A DNA stretch of 64,000 nucleotides from positions 60,478,283-60,542,282 of the forward strand of contig NC_080043.1 of the NCBI RefSeq assembly GCF_012489685.1, read 5' to 3'. This document shows, in pieces, positions 12,601-23,853 of this stretch; the stretch's first letter is position 1; each line of letters begins with the position of its first letter. The notes beneath the pieces are model-generated. The model saw only the letters and a program-made list of their open reading frames with translations. It ran no database searches and was not told where the DNA came from. A program made the translations under genes and the position numbers. Source of the stretch: Lotus japonicus. Taxonomy: Eukaryota; Streptophyta; Magnoliopsida; Fabales; Fabaceae.

Positions 12601-13543
12601 AGGTTGGCAAAACGCGGTAAAATGAAAGTTTCGCGAATCTGATTTTTCCGGCTTCATTCTCCATGAATTCTAAGATATGTTTTGGCGAAAGAATTCCAAA
12701 ACTAAAATGAGGTCTCCTTGTATTTTTAGCGACTAATGCATAATCGGTACAAAACTATTTTACCCGATAAGTTGCTTTTTGCATCGAATGTCGGAATGGA
12801 AAACTTCCTTCTGCAGAAAGATTGAAATCATCAAGAGAAATGGGTGTACGCGTGTAGAATCTTCATTTGATGTTCCGAATAGAAAAAGTCTTCATTGTCG
12901 GTTGATTCTAGGGTTTTGAAATACCAGGGATTCGGTTTCGGCAGACTTCCGATGATTGGAATCGGACGTTCGTAGATCCTAGAGTTTCGCCTCGAAACGA
13001 TTGTTATATATGGAAAAAGAGAAGTTCTAACATTTCTCTGAAGATTTTTGGACTTAACTTCCATCGTGCCTAAAAGTGAAAACTAGCTATATACTAGGGT
13101 TTCTGACCTAGGTTTAAGCGTGTAACGATCGTGCTATAACTTTTATCGATCATTATGCAATCCTTGGACTTTTCCTGAACTTTCTCCTTCATAAATTTAT
13201 TTCATTTGGTAAACTCTAGTTCAGGTTTCCCTTCACGATACATCAACCCTAATCGTGAATAGGATTTTATTCACTTAGCATAAGCTTAAAAACTTGGGTC
13301 TTACACTATACTTCCATCCTCGACCCTCATCTGGTCATGCATTCTGTCTGGGTCCTCGTCGAAACTTCAGTAATGGTCATTACGCTCCTGGTCCTCCCCG
13401 AGTGACGAATCATCACGAACCAGCTGTCGAACGTCTGGCAGCAGGACAACCACCCAAACACAAACATACAAACAAAGCCAAGGCGCTAGGGTCAACTTAC
13501 AGAATACAATAGATATACAACCAACATTTGAAGAATAAGGGGG

Positions 13544-13544
<1 letters not shown>

Positions 13545-13621
<77 letters not shown>

Positions 13622-13632
13622 GTATATATACG
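13545..13632. repeat. (TA)n-(GT)n microsatellite
   Basis: A TA run is followed by about 30 GT dinucleotides and another TA-rich run, inside the distal part of solo LTR C0. The His/Thr-rich ORFs read from it are artefacts. Confidence 0.95.
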
Positions 13633-15059
13633 TATAAGTTCTGTGTTGCCTACCCCAAGGTATATACATAGCATGTTATCAAACCCCTAATAATAATCCG
13701 ATCATCAACATCTAAACACATATAATTAAAGGGCATGCCATGTCATGCAACGTCAATCATAATAAGATGCATGGTGTGCCAATGCAGAATATGCTGACAC
13801 AAATCTGAATAACGTCACTCTGCTTGGCGACGGGACAAATCAACGGTATTGCCACTTAAAGGATGGGCACCTCGAGACGGTCGTAACACTGGCCTCGTGT
13901 TTAACCATTTTTGCTCGGGTGTCTCTAATCACCTTTGGCTATAATCAAGACGGTGCAAACTCTACATGGTTTGACCATTTCTGCTTGCTATTTCGAACAT
14001 CAACAGGAACGATACAACTCTACACGGATGATCGTCACTTCCTATTGTGCCAGGTATAGTCAGGACCGATTCAACTCTGCATGGCTGATTGTTACTTCCT
14101 GCTATACCGAAGTACTCTGCTTGGCACTTCATCGCGTGTATGCATGAGTGCAATATGATTAGTAAAACAACGATTCGCCCTCACAAGTACGTGTTTAATT
14201 ACAAATCCCAATAAAGACCCAAGTGTTTAATGTCGACCCTGACGACATAAACCCCAATGGGAGAGTACTAGAGTACTCGGTGACCTCCTCTCGTCACCGT
14301 GGATCACCCTCCTGGCGTCCACCAAATTATTCAAGAAGTGCAAGGAAGCACTTATTTCCCTTATTAGTTATGTTGACTCATCCACTTGATGGCCAAGCAA
14401 CGACTCAACGAGCGAGAAAGGTATTACCCACGCTTAGTTTCTTGCTCAAAGCATGGCTTGTCGACTTATTCCCGTATTTCACAATTATTTGCAATTCCTA
14501 AGTTTCCCTAAGGTCATCGTTAATTAATTAAAGCGTTTCAAGTTGACTTAATTCAATTATGATGTTTATCGTCAAAATCCAAGTTTCATGAATTATCAAG
14601 TTCCATGTTCTAACTAATCAAAGTTTCCCGAATCCCCCAAATAAAATCCCCGGGAAAAGTCTAAGCGTTCAAAAGAAGGGCTAGGTCTCGGACCCCCGTC
14701 AGAACCTGCCTAGGGTTATTATTTCAACCCAAATGATCAAAGAAACTCAATTCAAATGTCCTACACTCCGCAATTACGTCACAGCGCACGATTCGACAAC
14801 GATATCAATATCTCAAGCTATAAGAAGCAATACGACAATAATTATGTGCGAAAATCATAAGACAGAAACCAGTAAACGGCTGAATCCTCTCAGAAAACGG
14901 AGACACACGTCTCATATCAGTTCACTCGACCGAAGCCTCAGAAAACATTTTCCCATAAAGCGATAAACAATATTCAATGCAATGTTCAATATCAAGCATT
15001 ATTCAAGTCGAATTTATCGACGTCTATAAATCAATAGCTAGTAAGTAAGTTGCCCTAAC

Positions 15060-15137
15060 CTCGAGTTGTTCCAATCTCGCAGTGCAGGTCTCGCTCACAA
15101 GCTTGTTCAGTCAACCCCAAAGTTTCCACAATTGAAC
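15060..15137 (-). other. Conserved 78-bp exon-like block in LTR C0
   Basis: Even in the oldest copy the block is exactly 78 bp and open in the same frame (peptide beginning GSIVETLGLTEQACE). The donor has decayed from GTGAGGGC to GTTAGGGC. Confidence 0.35.
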
Positions 15138-16110
15138 CTTTGAGCAAACAAAGCAATAATGAATCAAAACAAGTCGATACAGTCGAAACAATCCTAACTA
15201 ATGTTCGACAACACTCACGAAGTATCAGAGTACAACATTCTAACACGAATGGAAGAGTTTCCCCGAATGGGTAAGTTTTGACTCGTGAAACCAAACTAGA
15301 AATTCTAATATTTACCTTTGCTCACTAAAACGCACATAACTCGAGCTACAGAACTCGGAATGACACAAAACCAAAGACAAAATTTTGGCGACTCGAAGGG
15401 CTACAGTAAGCATAAGGCCAACCTTGCCCAGATTTGAGTTTCCTCACTGTCCTAACACAAATAGGTCTCGACCACTCTCCAATTTAGCGTTTCGGCGCTT
15501 TTTCTTCGAACTAATTTAATTCCTAGGTAGTTTTAGGGTAAAACTAGGGCAAGGAAACTGTCGGAAAAATTTTAGAACGAGCGGGTCGATATACGACTAG
15601 TTAGGGGCACTTTGGTCCAAAATTAAACCTCAAAAACTCAAAGTTGAAACTTTGAAAAACAAAATTGATGGGGTCGTTCACAACGACATTTATAGCAACT
15701 AATCCTAAGGGCGCAAAGTCGGATTGTGGCTTTTTAATCAAAAAGTTTCAATATGTGAGTAAATGGGTTTTTATACCGTTTTTCATATCTACGGCGACTC
15801 GATCGAAATCGGCGCGCATCGGCGAGAGATTTAGCTTGTTGGGTAGTCACAGAAGGTAGTTCAAAAGAAAAATCGGGAAAATCAGACAATTTTAGTAAAA
15901 GCTCGAAACTAGGAGCTCAGAAAGAGATAAAGGAACGCGATATAAAAGATGATCAGAGGTAAGAATAAGCAAGAGTACCTCGATGTCGCGAAGTAGTAAC
16001 GAACAACACGAAGATCGGTCAAGAAACGGCGAAGATCTCTCCTCTCCCTCTCCTCCTCAAGCTCGCGGCCACACACATGGAAAATGACAAGTTTTTTTGT
16101 TTTTTCTTTT

Positions 16111-16120
16111 CTATTTATAG
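16111..16120 (-). promoter_or_regulatory. LTR promoter TATA box, copy C0
   Basis: CTATTTATAG at the position equivalent to the other LTR copies. Confidence 0.4.
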
Positions 16121-16837
16121 GAGAGAGAAATCGGGGGGAAATGAATATTTCGCGATTCCAATTTTCGCAGTACGTTCATCTGTGAATTCTAAGCGAGATT
16201 CTGGCGACAGAATTCCAGAACTCAAGACAAGTCTCTTGAATTTGAAGAAAACGATCCAAAAGCGGGGCGAGCTAAAATGCTCCGAAAAACTACTTTTTAC
16301 TGTGAAAGTAAGAAGACAAAACTTCCTTCTGAAGAAAGGTTTGAAACGTCGAAAGAAATCTGGTAGCGCGAATGGAAACTTCGTTAGAAGCTCCGAATGA
16401 AAAAAGTCTTCATTAAGGGCTTAAATTCAAAGTCTTGAGAGGATAGAATTTAGCGTCGTCGGACTTCAGAGAAGTGAAACCTATCGTGCATACAGTCCAG
16501 AGTTCCGAAATGAAACACTGGTCGAGGGAAAAATAAAGAGAGCTTCTTATTTTTCTAAGGATTTTGAATTTCGCTTAAACAGCGCTTTAAGAGCGGAAAT
16601 AGCCTTTTTCGGACACTCTCAGCCTTAGTCGGTGTGGAAATGGCTCGTGCTAACTCTTATACTGACCATAGTACTATCTTCAAGCAATTTCCTGAACGTT
16701 ATTCTTCATCAAGGCGTCCAAAACAACATTATCCTTTACAAGGTCCTTTTGCGGTTAAACCGATTCTACTCTTGGGTTGAAAAATAATTAAAAATAATTA
16801 TTTAAATCCACGTCTGAAATTTGGGTCTTACACTTTC

Positions 16838-17646
16838 CCTCCTTTCTGCGTGAATGCCGAGGGGTAGGAGGGGTGAACAATGACCCGGAAGTACCGACGG
16901 GCCAAGTAGGAGTTGTAATCAACTTGGAATGGAACAAATCGTTCTCGACCCGGCCGGGGCGCCAGAGCAACCTAGTCGTGGGACCCCAGGGATCGAGAAT
17001 CAACTTCAAAGAAAAAGGAAAAAAGGGGAAGGGAAGGCGCTACATAGACACTACTACAGAGGATTTCAAAACACCTCACATAGGCCCAGGCGTGGGGGTG
17101 AAGTTGACAAGGGGAAACGTTGACATCGCGCAGCACTTGGGTGAGAAACGGGGAGAAAGGGAGTTTAACGCCAAGATCGAGGAACGAATATTCGTATACA
17201 AAAAAGAAGTGGGAAAACAGGGGATTATTAGGTGTGCGGTGTTGCCAGGGGTGGTCTTGACCTCGGCACCCGGTGGTGCGAAGGAGGTTCTCCAACAACG
17301 GGGTGCTACAAAGACCGCCAGACCTGCGAACAAGGTCGGAAATAGAATCGCTGGTGGAAAGCTCTGATGGCTGGTCAAGGATTCCTTGGGTACGAGCATC
17401 CTGGACGAGGGGAGGAAGACTGGCGAAGGTTTCCAAGCTGTGAGCTTTGATCTCCTCTATGAAGGGGAGGGTTCCTGTCAGGGGCATGATAAAATGACGA
17501 GAGAAGGGACGAAAAACTAACCGGAAGAAGGCTGTGTGAGGGGGAGCAAGAAGTGTCGGGGTCTGCAGAGTCGTCGAGGGAAGCCGGTGCAAAAGCCAGA
17601 AGCAAGGATGAGAACAGTTGACAATAAGTGGTGAATAATGGAGCAA
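16838..17646 (-). pseudogene. Antisense extra ORF of the Tat element, N-terminal part (plant mobile-domain type)
   Basis: On the minus strand 17646-16972 is open for 224 codons. Its second half (FFFVYEYSFLDLGVKLPFSP, then VLRDVNVSPCQLHPHAWAYV and a run to FFFEV) has the layout of the N-terminal domain of plant 'putative transposon' proteins found as extra ORFs in Tat-lineage elements. A stop at 16972 and a frame change (16971-16838) break it before the split made by solo LTR C0. It then resumes at 5100. The upstream end lies about 550 bp from the 3' LTR, so it would need its own promoter or readthrough from the opposite strand. Function unknown. Confidence 0.65.
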
Positions 17647-18200
17647 GGGAGGATCTAAAAGCTAAAGTTGGTAGCAGTTGGGAAATCGTGTCCCATCGCG
17701 GTAAGGTGGAATGATTCCACTAGGAGAACGTGACGCGGTTTTTGCGGGAATGGGAACGACAATGAGTGAAAGTTGCAACCGCTGAAGTTCATTGGTTTAA
17801 ATTCAAATTGACAGGCTTTATTGTGATTTGAAGGGACATATCGGAGATAGCGGTTAAGATTTTGTAAGATTCGTTGGACCTAGAGCTATCCTAATGCGTT
17901 ACATGTGGCTTACACGTGTCAATTTATCGTGGTCCGCGGTGATCATTGTTGGAACAGGGCGAGGGATCCAAGTGTTGTCGCCCCACAAGCCGACTTGTGG
18001 ACTCAATGGGATCAAAGGAGTTCGTCGGGAAAGTCAAAGAACTAGTCTTAGATTCTAGTTACCAAGCCATGTTGGCAATTATGTTAAGTTGTAAGGTTTT
18101 GGCTTTAGGTAATTTACTCATGATTGTCGTCTTGTATCTGCTTTTTCTTTAAAAGACACACTCAGCTCTCATGCTTCGAGCTCGGTGTCTTGTGGACTTG

Positions 18201-18492
18201 TGGACTGGGTGAGACCTATGGTCCCTCGCCCAGGCGCGCCAGCCCGGGGCGACGCGCGAGTCAGGGAGTTGGGCCTTTTCCTGGGAGGCCCAATTGGCCT
18301 ATTAGGAAAAGTTAAGGGCGCCAAGCCCAAACCCCGAATGTATAAATAGGGAGCGGTTACCAATTGTAAGGGATTCTTGGCTCATTTGAGAAGTAACAAC
18401 TCGAAATTCAGTTACATTCTCTCTCCAAGCGGTTACGCTGTCAGTCTCTCTAGATTCTCACTTCACGATCTTGTCACCATAGGTACTGTACC
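18201..18492 (+). mobile_element. 3' LTR of the Tat element
   Basis: Shares with 63675-63955 the start TGGACTGGGYGAG, the TATA region TATAAATAGGGAGCGGTTAC (18341 onward), the leader CATTTGA…TTCAGTTA…TCTCTC and the end GGTACTRTACC. Exact ends are uncertain by some tens of bases because no clean TSD is visible. The minus-strand LTR at 62680-62965 is a more distant relative. Confidence 0.65.
18341..18349 (+). promoter_or_regulatory. TATA box of the Tat LTR
   Basis: TATAAATAG, identical in the LTR at 63803 and present in the minus-strand LTR at 62807-62816. Confidence 0.6.
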
Positions 18493-18512
18493 TCATCTCT
18501 ATGTTTTTGGAT

Positions 18513-18745
18513 AGAACAGGAGGATTCCTAATGAATTTGTAATTTTTCGAGAACAAATGATGATGACTATTTGTCGATTATACCGTTTAATATATGTTAG
18601 TTTTCTTAAATATACAAAATAAAAATAAGGACACGATACAGTAGAAGAGAAAGGTGCAACGATGGTATAGAGAAGAGAAAAAATATTGATTGTGTGTTTT
18701 TCTCATTGTAGAGAAGATTGGTACATATAGAATACAAAGTAACGG
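18513..18745 (+). repeat. Copy 1 of a duplicated block (also 24463-24690)
   Basis: Starting at CCTAATGAATTTGT the two segments stay near-identical for over 200 bp (AACAAATGATGATGACTATT, AACGATGGTATAGAGAAG against AACAGTGGTATAGAGAAG). At 24.4 kb the block is the upstream flank of the B3-like gene. Here the gene side is replaced by the Tat LTR. Confidence 0.8.
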
Positions 18746-19235
18746 TTATATATGTATATGAGGAAATGTAATTATGAGTCTTTATGATCATTTATTTAGT
18801 TGGACTCCATGAATTAATGCAGTACATTCATTCAAATTGTCTTCCAATGGTTTGATTGATTTGTCTTGATTGGATGCTATAATTAAGGAATCATCATAAA
18901 TAAATAAATAAATATATATATATATATATATCCTATAAATTTTATTTTATGATTAACAAAATTTATTTCATCTTTATATAAATATATTTAATATTATTTA
19001 TTACTAAGAATTGAGTCAATTTTAAATCTTAATAAAATTAGCAATTGATTTTTTCAATCATTAAAATTTCCGACCAAAAGTTACTAGTATCTCATTAAAT
19101 AGGAAATGATAATTTTGGTCTGTTGTCTAACAAAAATATTTCCAAATATGTTATTTATTAACTATTGTAATATATTTTCATTTCTTATTTTTATTTTCTG
19201 AAAATAGCTTTCCTTTTCAATTTTTTAGGATTTAG

Positions 19236-20163
19236 AGAGCGTGTTTGTCTTCCCTTCCCATTTTCTATTTTCAAAAAAGAAAATACTCAAAATATGTTTA
19301 GTTTGACAACTCTTGATATAAAATTAATAAGCATGATTTGTAACTTTATAGTGATTATATTAAATGCGTAATTTTCCAACTTTCAATAGTTGAATAATGC
19401 ATTTTTCATATTTGTAGTAATATATAATTAAAATAATCAATTTAATTCTTTTAATCTCAAAAATTACCTATTTTGTAAATTATTATTGCATGGCTACTAT
19501 GTAAATCAAATTTGAGGTAGCGTTTTTCATGCTTCAATTCCTATTGTTAACACAATAGTTTGATGGACCCTTAATTTGCTTTTTTTTTTTAGTGAAACAT
19601 AGTTTGTTATCCTATTAATTTGCAATGAATTAATCTGCCTTCAAACCTTCCATCACTACACTTTTAAAGAGATATAAGAATGAAAAAAGAGAAATAAAAT
19701 ATATGATATGTGTGATTTAATGGAATCAGTAGAGAGACATGAAGAAAAACTACGTGAAAATAAAATATATAAGAGAAAGTGAGTAGTGATTTACAAAATA
19801 ATAAGTATAACTACCCGTTTCAAAAAAACTAACGTAAAATAAAACTACATAACGCACGTGAAAAAAAAAATACATAGGCTAGTTTCTTGGCTTATTAAGT
19901 AAAAAGGAAAAAAAGTCACGTTCTTTGATTCGAACCCACGACTGTAAAGTGTTTAGAATAAAAAAACAGTAAGTTTGAGCTAAAACTTTAAAATTTAAAA
20001 CAGTGCCACCGCATTTTCATTTCCGGAAACAGAAAAAACGAGATTTTTTTTGTTTTTATTTTTAAGCCTATTTTATAAAATATTTTCTTTGGAAACATTT
20101 TTTCTACCTTATTTTCTGTTTTCAATGAAAATGAAAACAGAAAATGACTAAACCAAACAGGCC
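19236..20163. mobile_element. Probable non-autonomous TIR element (hAT-like)
   Basis: The left end (GAGCGTGTTTGTCTTCCC, then ATTTTCTATTTTC) and the reverse complement of the right end (AAGGGCCTGTTTGGTTTAGT, then CATTTTCTGTTTTC) form imperfect inverted repeats. The right end also has a strong local hairpin. The interior codes for nothing. In the paralogous block at 50 kb the flanks are nearly joined, which supports an insertion. The hAT label rests only on the type of terminus; I could not define an 8-bp TSD. Confidence 0.35.
19915..19996 (-). repeat. SINE/tRNA-like pol III promoter fragment
   Basis: On the minus strand an A-box-like TTTAGCTCAAAC is followed about 35 bases on by GTGGGTTCGAATC, a good B box. 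No cloverleaf can be folded, so it is not a tRNA gene; a tRNA-derived SINE head is possible. Confidence 0.3.
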
Positions 20164-20764
20164 CTTAACTACTTATTTCAAATTTTGAAAATTGGCATTA
20201 ATTTTTCATACTTATTACATTTTATTTTCGGTTTTAAATTTGCATATATAATTAATTACAGTTCAAATTCAACTTTTAATTTTTTTTCTTAATTCAGGAT
20301 ACTAAATACATATCCTTTACTATAATTAATTATCAATTAAATTTAATTAAAGATTGACTAAATAACATAAATATTGCTGATGACCCTAGTTTAGTGGTGT
20401 TTTTAGGGTCATTCCTTTGTTAGTTTTGCGTCTTTTTGTTGAGTCTCATGTAGTGTTTCATGCATTATCATGCATTTTTATATTTCTTTGTAATTTTATT
20501 TTGTTTTGGTATTTTTGTAGTTTTATAGGGACCTTTCTTGCATTTTGAGTATCTTTAGGACTTGCATATCTTTTCTATTTTAATTGAGGGTCTTCTTTGC
20601 TAATTAGCTCTTTGAGTTTCTAGATTCTTCTTTTGCTTTGTGCCTAAGTTACCAGGTTTGAACTGAAAAAGAAGGAAGACCAAGAAGCATGGAATTGAAG
20701 GAGGGCTTAAAGAGGCTTGAAGAGGAGTTATGAAGAAGCTAAAAAGTCTTTCCAGCGAGCTTTG

Positions 20765-20955
20765 GGCGCCTAGGCGCTGGGAATTGGCGCCTAGGCGCTA
20801 GTTATATTTTCTGAACCTCCTGGATTTGGCGCCCAGGCGCTGGGAATTGGAGCCCAGGCGCGGGGAATTGGCGCCTAGGCGCCAATTACCTTCCAGAGAG
20901 CATGTTTTCAGCTTGAATTGGCGCTCAGGCGCTCTGAATTGGCGCTTGAGCGCCC
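20765..20955. repeat. Cluster of GGCGCCTAGGCGC-type palindromes
   Basis: At least seven variants of GGCGCCYAGGCGC, separated by TGGGAATT-like spacers, sit in an otherwise AT-rich LTR immediately 5' of its TATA box. They are rich in CpG and self-complementary. Confidence 0.85.
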
Positions 20956-20972
20956 AGACTCGCCTGTTTTGC

Positions 20973-20981
20973 CTATAAATT
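20973..20981 (+). promoter_or_regulatory. TATA box of the 1.4-kb solo LTR
   Basis: CTATAAATTGG lies about 20 bases downstream of the GGCGCC palindrome cluster. Confidence 0.5.
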
Positions 20982-21844
20982 GGTTTTTAGGCATTTTTCT
21001 TGGGACCTTTTGTCAATTTCTCATATTGTAATAAGTTAGAAGAGAGGTTTTGAGTTCTGGAGCTTGAGGAGCTTTCTCTAAGCCTTATGTTCCAGGTTTC
21101 ATCTTTACTTTCTTGTTTGGATTTCATAGCCATGCTTGGCTAAAACCCTTTTTGCTTTGGGTTCTTTGTAAGACTTTGAATGTTTTAGCTTTCAATCATT
21201 TTCTATTCATGTTGTTCTGAGTAAACCCTTGAATCTCACTCCTATGCTTTATCTTTCAAGCTTGAATGCATGCTAGTTTTTTACTTTTCTATAATCATAA
21301 CGATAGTTTGTTATAGAATTGGGACTTGTTGTGAGATTACCTCTACTATACTTGCTGCTAGGAATAGAGGAAGGGTTGGGGTTTGTTGGCCTGAAATGTA
21401 TGCTTAGTGCTTCTAGCAAATGTTTAGGTTATCAAGGAATTGAACCTATCTTTTGATTAGAAAGGGTTTTCTTTACGAGGCATCGATAGATGACTATTTA
21501 GGCTAGAACATCAAGGAGAGACTCATGATTTATTGAATAGGAAGGTTTGCTAAAACTGAATTAGTTGAACAAGAATCCAAGGCAATCTTTCTTCTGAATT
21601 TCAATCGCTTTATTACTCGTTCACTTGTCTTTCACATAACCAAAGAAACAATCAACCTTTAAAACTGAGTTTTACTTGCTTTTCAACCTTGAACTTGACT
21701 CTTAAACTGAATTTGCAGTCTAATTCCCTGAGGTTCGATAATTTAAAACCGGGTATATTCTGTACACTTGCAGATTGACCAACAATTGCTTTAAATAATT
21801 ATATCCTATTTTAAACACTACAACTTTTATCCATAATTAACTGT

Positions 21845-22357
21845 TAAATGTAACTCAGATGGAAGCTTTAAAGGGCTGGAGAACATGTATGGGGCCGGTG
21901 GAGTGATTAGAGACCAGAATGGCCACTGGGTTGTGGGTTGTTTCGCTGCTGGGATGGAGGGAAGCGCTTTTAAAGCTGAAGCTCTGGGTTATGGGACGTG
22001 CTCAAGGTAGCTTGGAAGAAGGGATTTCGTAAAGTTCTTTGCGAGGTGGACTGCGCTGAATTGGTTACAGTTTTGGCAGATGCCACGGTAGTGCAATTTC
22101 ATGTGGAGTTCTTGGTTCTCTCTTAGATTTTACTGCTGCTGCAGAGAGCTTGGGATGTGAAGATCAATTTGATTCATTGGGATAGCAATATGGTAGCAGA
22201 CTCATTGGCAAGACGTGGTGCTTGCAGCAGTTCCTCTAGGTTTTGGGTTAGGGATAGCCCTGACCATGAGATTGAGTACCTTCTCTTGAAGGACTCTCTG
22301 TCAGTTCCTTAGCTTTTCGTTGTTTTTTTGTAATTTTCCGATGCATCATAAAAAATA
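21845..22357 (+). mobile_element. LINE 3' end with broken RNase H
   Basis: RNase H motifs in order: SDGSF (Asp), FKAEALGYG (Glu), CEVDCAELV (Asp) and NMVADSLARRG (Asp). The first two are in one frame and the others in another, with the shift near 22003 and further stops around 22115-22130. The tail ends GATGCATCATAAAAAATA, the usual plant LINE 3' terminus. It interrupts the duplicated AT-rich block; the 50-kb paralogue lacks it. Confidence 0.7.
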
Positions 22358-23853
22358 CATTTGATTGCTATTTCGAAATATTATCTTTTAAAAAGTTAAA
22401 TGAATAATCAATTTTTTTTTATATCGAAGAAGGTTTTCTACTAAAAGAATTATGTCACGTGTCCTCGTCCTAGACATGTAAGTTTCCCTCCAAGATGAAA
22501 ATTATTATTCCAATAATTTTTTAATAAAATAATTGAGTAAAATCAGCATTTAATTTTAATGCTTGATTCCCTATGAATAATTTGAATTTCCATTTCAAAA
22601 GAAATTGAATTTCAAATAAAACATTAATATTGACTTTCTCGCCAACCATATCATATATTTTTGGACAGCAAAAACAAGTTTTATTCATCATTCCAACCAT
22701 TTCATATTACATTTAACTATAAATGTTAAATTAGTTTTTTTTTTAAAACCAAACATATATATTAATTAGCCTGGTGGTGTTGTTTTCTTTCTTTTAGTGT
22801 TGATGTATCAAAAAAAAAAAGTGGCACCAGCCAGAGTACATTTAACAAAAAAAAAATTCAAAAGCAAATATTTTATATATATGGAATGAAGAATAGATAA
22901 GAGTACATCATCCATCTTTAAAGGAAAAAGAAACCCCAAAACAATGCCACGAATCTAAAGAGCAACAACCGATCTTTAATGTTTAGGCGTGCTTTAGTTT
23001 TAATGTTTAATTAAAAGTTAATCAATTTAATACTAATTAATTAAAAATTATTAAAATTCCAAATTATTCATCAAATTAATCATAATTACTATTTAATGAA
23101 AATTTTCAAATAAAATAAATTTATTTCTTCTTTCTACGTGTTATAAAATATAATAAAATTTTAGTTTTTTTAAAATCTGAATTCGAAATTTATCAATGTA
23201 ATACTAATTCACGAAAAATTTATTATATTCGAAATCATTCATCGAAGTAATCATTATTAATATTTAATGCAAAATTTAAAATTAACGAAATTTATTTCAT
23301 CCTATTTCCGTGTTATAAGATATAACAAAAATATGATTTTATTTAAATTCAAATTTAAAATTAATAAATTCTATACTAATGAATGCCAAAATTATTCAAA
23401 TTTGATATTATTAATAAAATTAATTATTATTAAAAAATGAAACGATGCCTGAAAATACAGAAAGAAACGCATAGATGCATCTTCCTCTCTATTTTTCCAT
23501 ACAAGTATTTGGTTGTTAGTACTGAAATAGAGAAAGAAGCGCAAACTAATGTGTAGCATGCTTGAGAAATGGTTGTGTTACTTCTTCTTTCCACATCGTA
23601 ACATACAAAATCGAAAAATATGCGATTTGACTCAAGTTTCTATCTACTATGTGTTGATCTTAACAAGTATTACATCAATAAAGAATTAGAGAAGAAATAA
23701 AGTAAAAAGATTATCCAAGACATATAATCTAAAGATAAAATATGCACGAGATAGATCGAGTTCAAAAGGCAAACCAAATGTGAACAAAATTTGAATACAA
23801 TTAAGAGTAAATAGTTGCATTCATGTTTGGGTAGTAAAACAAGGTCGCTTCAT
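22358..23853. other. AT-rich intergenic DNA, no gene seen
   Basis: 22358-22720 matches 50930-51330. A short LINE-like tail (GTTGATGTATCAAAAAAA) lies near 22800. 23060-23410 is the second copy of the block at 955-1330. 23411-23853 is presumably the 3' flank of the B3-like gene. Confidence 0.5.

Larger units (their letters stand above)
9526..13305 (-). mobile_element. Solo LTR B (nested in C0), 3780 bp
   Basis: Starts TGTAACACCCCGATTTCGG and ends TTGGGTCTTACA, flanked by perfect TSD CTATA at 9521-9525 and 13306-13310. It is about 260 bp shorter than the intact LTR, largely because the middle of the LTR ORF is deleted. It carries the strongest TATA box of the minus-strand copies (CTATATATAG, 12591-12600), two copies of the CTGCTCCAACAGCAC repeat unit near 10985-11045, and the 78-bp block at 11702-11779. 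Confidence 0.9.
5101..16832 (-). mobile_element. Solo LTR C0 of the 4-kb chromovirus family (outer, host of two nested solo LTRs)
   Basis: Begins TGTAACACCCCAATTTTCGG and ends GGGTCTTACA on the plus strand, the reverse complement of the LTR pair at 33567-44570. It is flanked by the perfect 5-bp duplication CTTTC (5096-5100, 16833-16837). Removing the two insertions and one copy of each of their TSDs leaves 4024 bp, against 4042 bp for the intact LTRs, which confirms the reconstruction. It is the most diverged of the six LTRs and is necessarily older than the two solo LTRs inside it. Its internal ORF is badly decayed around 13306-13500. The TATA-like box and the 78-bp exon-like block (15060-15137) are still recognisable. 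Confidence 0.85.
1448..18492 (+). mobile_element. 3' half of a Tat-lineage Ty3/gypsy retrotransposon, with nested insertions
   Basis: Reading left to right: RNase H tail, integrase, a long untranslated stretch, an ORF on the opposite strand, and an LTR at about 18201-18492. An extra antisense ORF between integrase and 3' LTR is known from Tat/Retand-type plant elements, and its order here fits. The element is cut at about 1445, inside RNase H, so gag, protease, reverse transcriptase and the 5' LTR are missing. About 11.7 kb of the span (5101-16832) is a later nest of three solo LTRs. The missing 5' part is what the minus-strand element at 58797-62965 retains, but the LTRs of the two differ clearly. 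Confidence 0.75.
18746..20377. other. AT-rich duplicated block, no gene seen
   Basis: Collinear in pieces with 47225-47460 and 50400-50850 (for example the stretch GGACTCCATGAATTAAT near 18800 and near 47270). It holds a TA microsatellite (18904-18930) and a TIR-type insertion (19236-20163) absent from the 50-kb copy. Confidence 0.6.
20378..21784 (+). mobile_element. Solo LTR, 1407 bp, with perfect TSD
   Basis: Begins TGATGACCCTAG and ends GATTGACCAACA, flanked on both sides by ATTGC (20373-20377 and 21785-21789). The sequence without it joins smoothly to match the paralogous block near 50830-50880. It contains a GC-rich cluster of palindromic GGCGCCTAGGCGC-like units (20765-20955) just upstream of a TATA box. 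No coding sequence; superfamily undetermined. Confidence 0.85.

Noticed and set aside
13492..13674. Two minus-strand ORFs rich in His-Thr repeats
   Set aside because: They are translations of a GT microsatellite inside a solo LTR.
19915..19996. Possible tRNA gene on the minus strand
   Set aside because: Good B box but no acceptor stem or anticodon arm can be drawn; recorded only as SINE-like.
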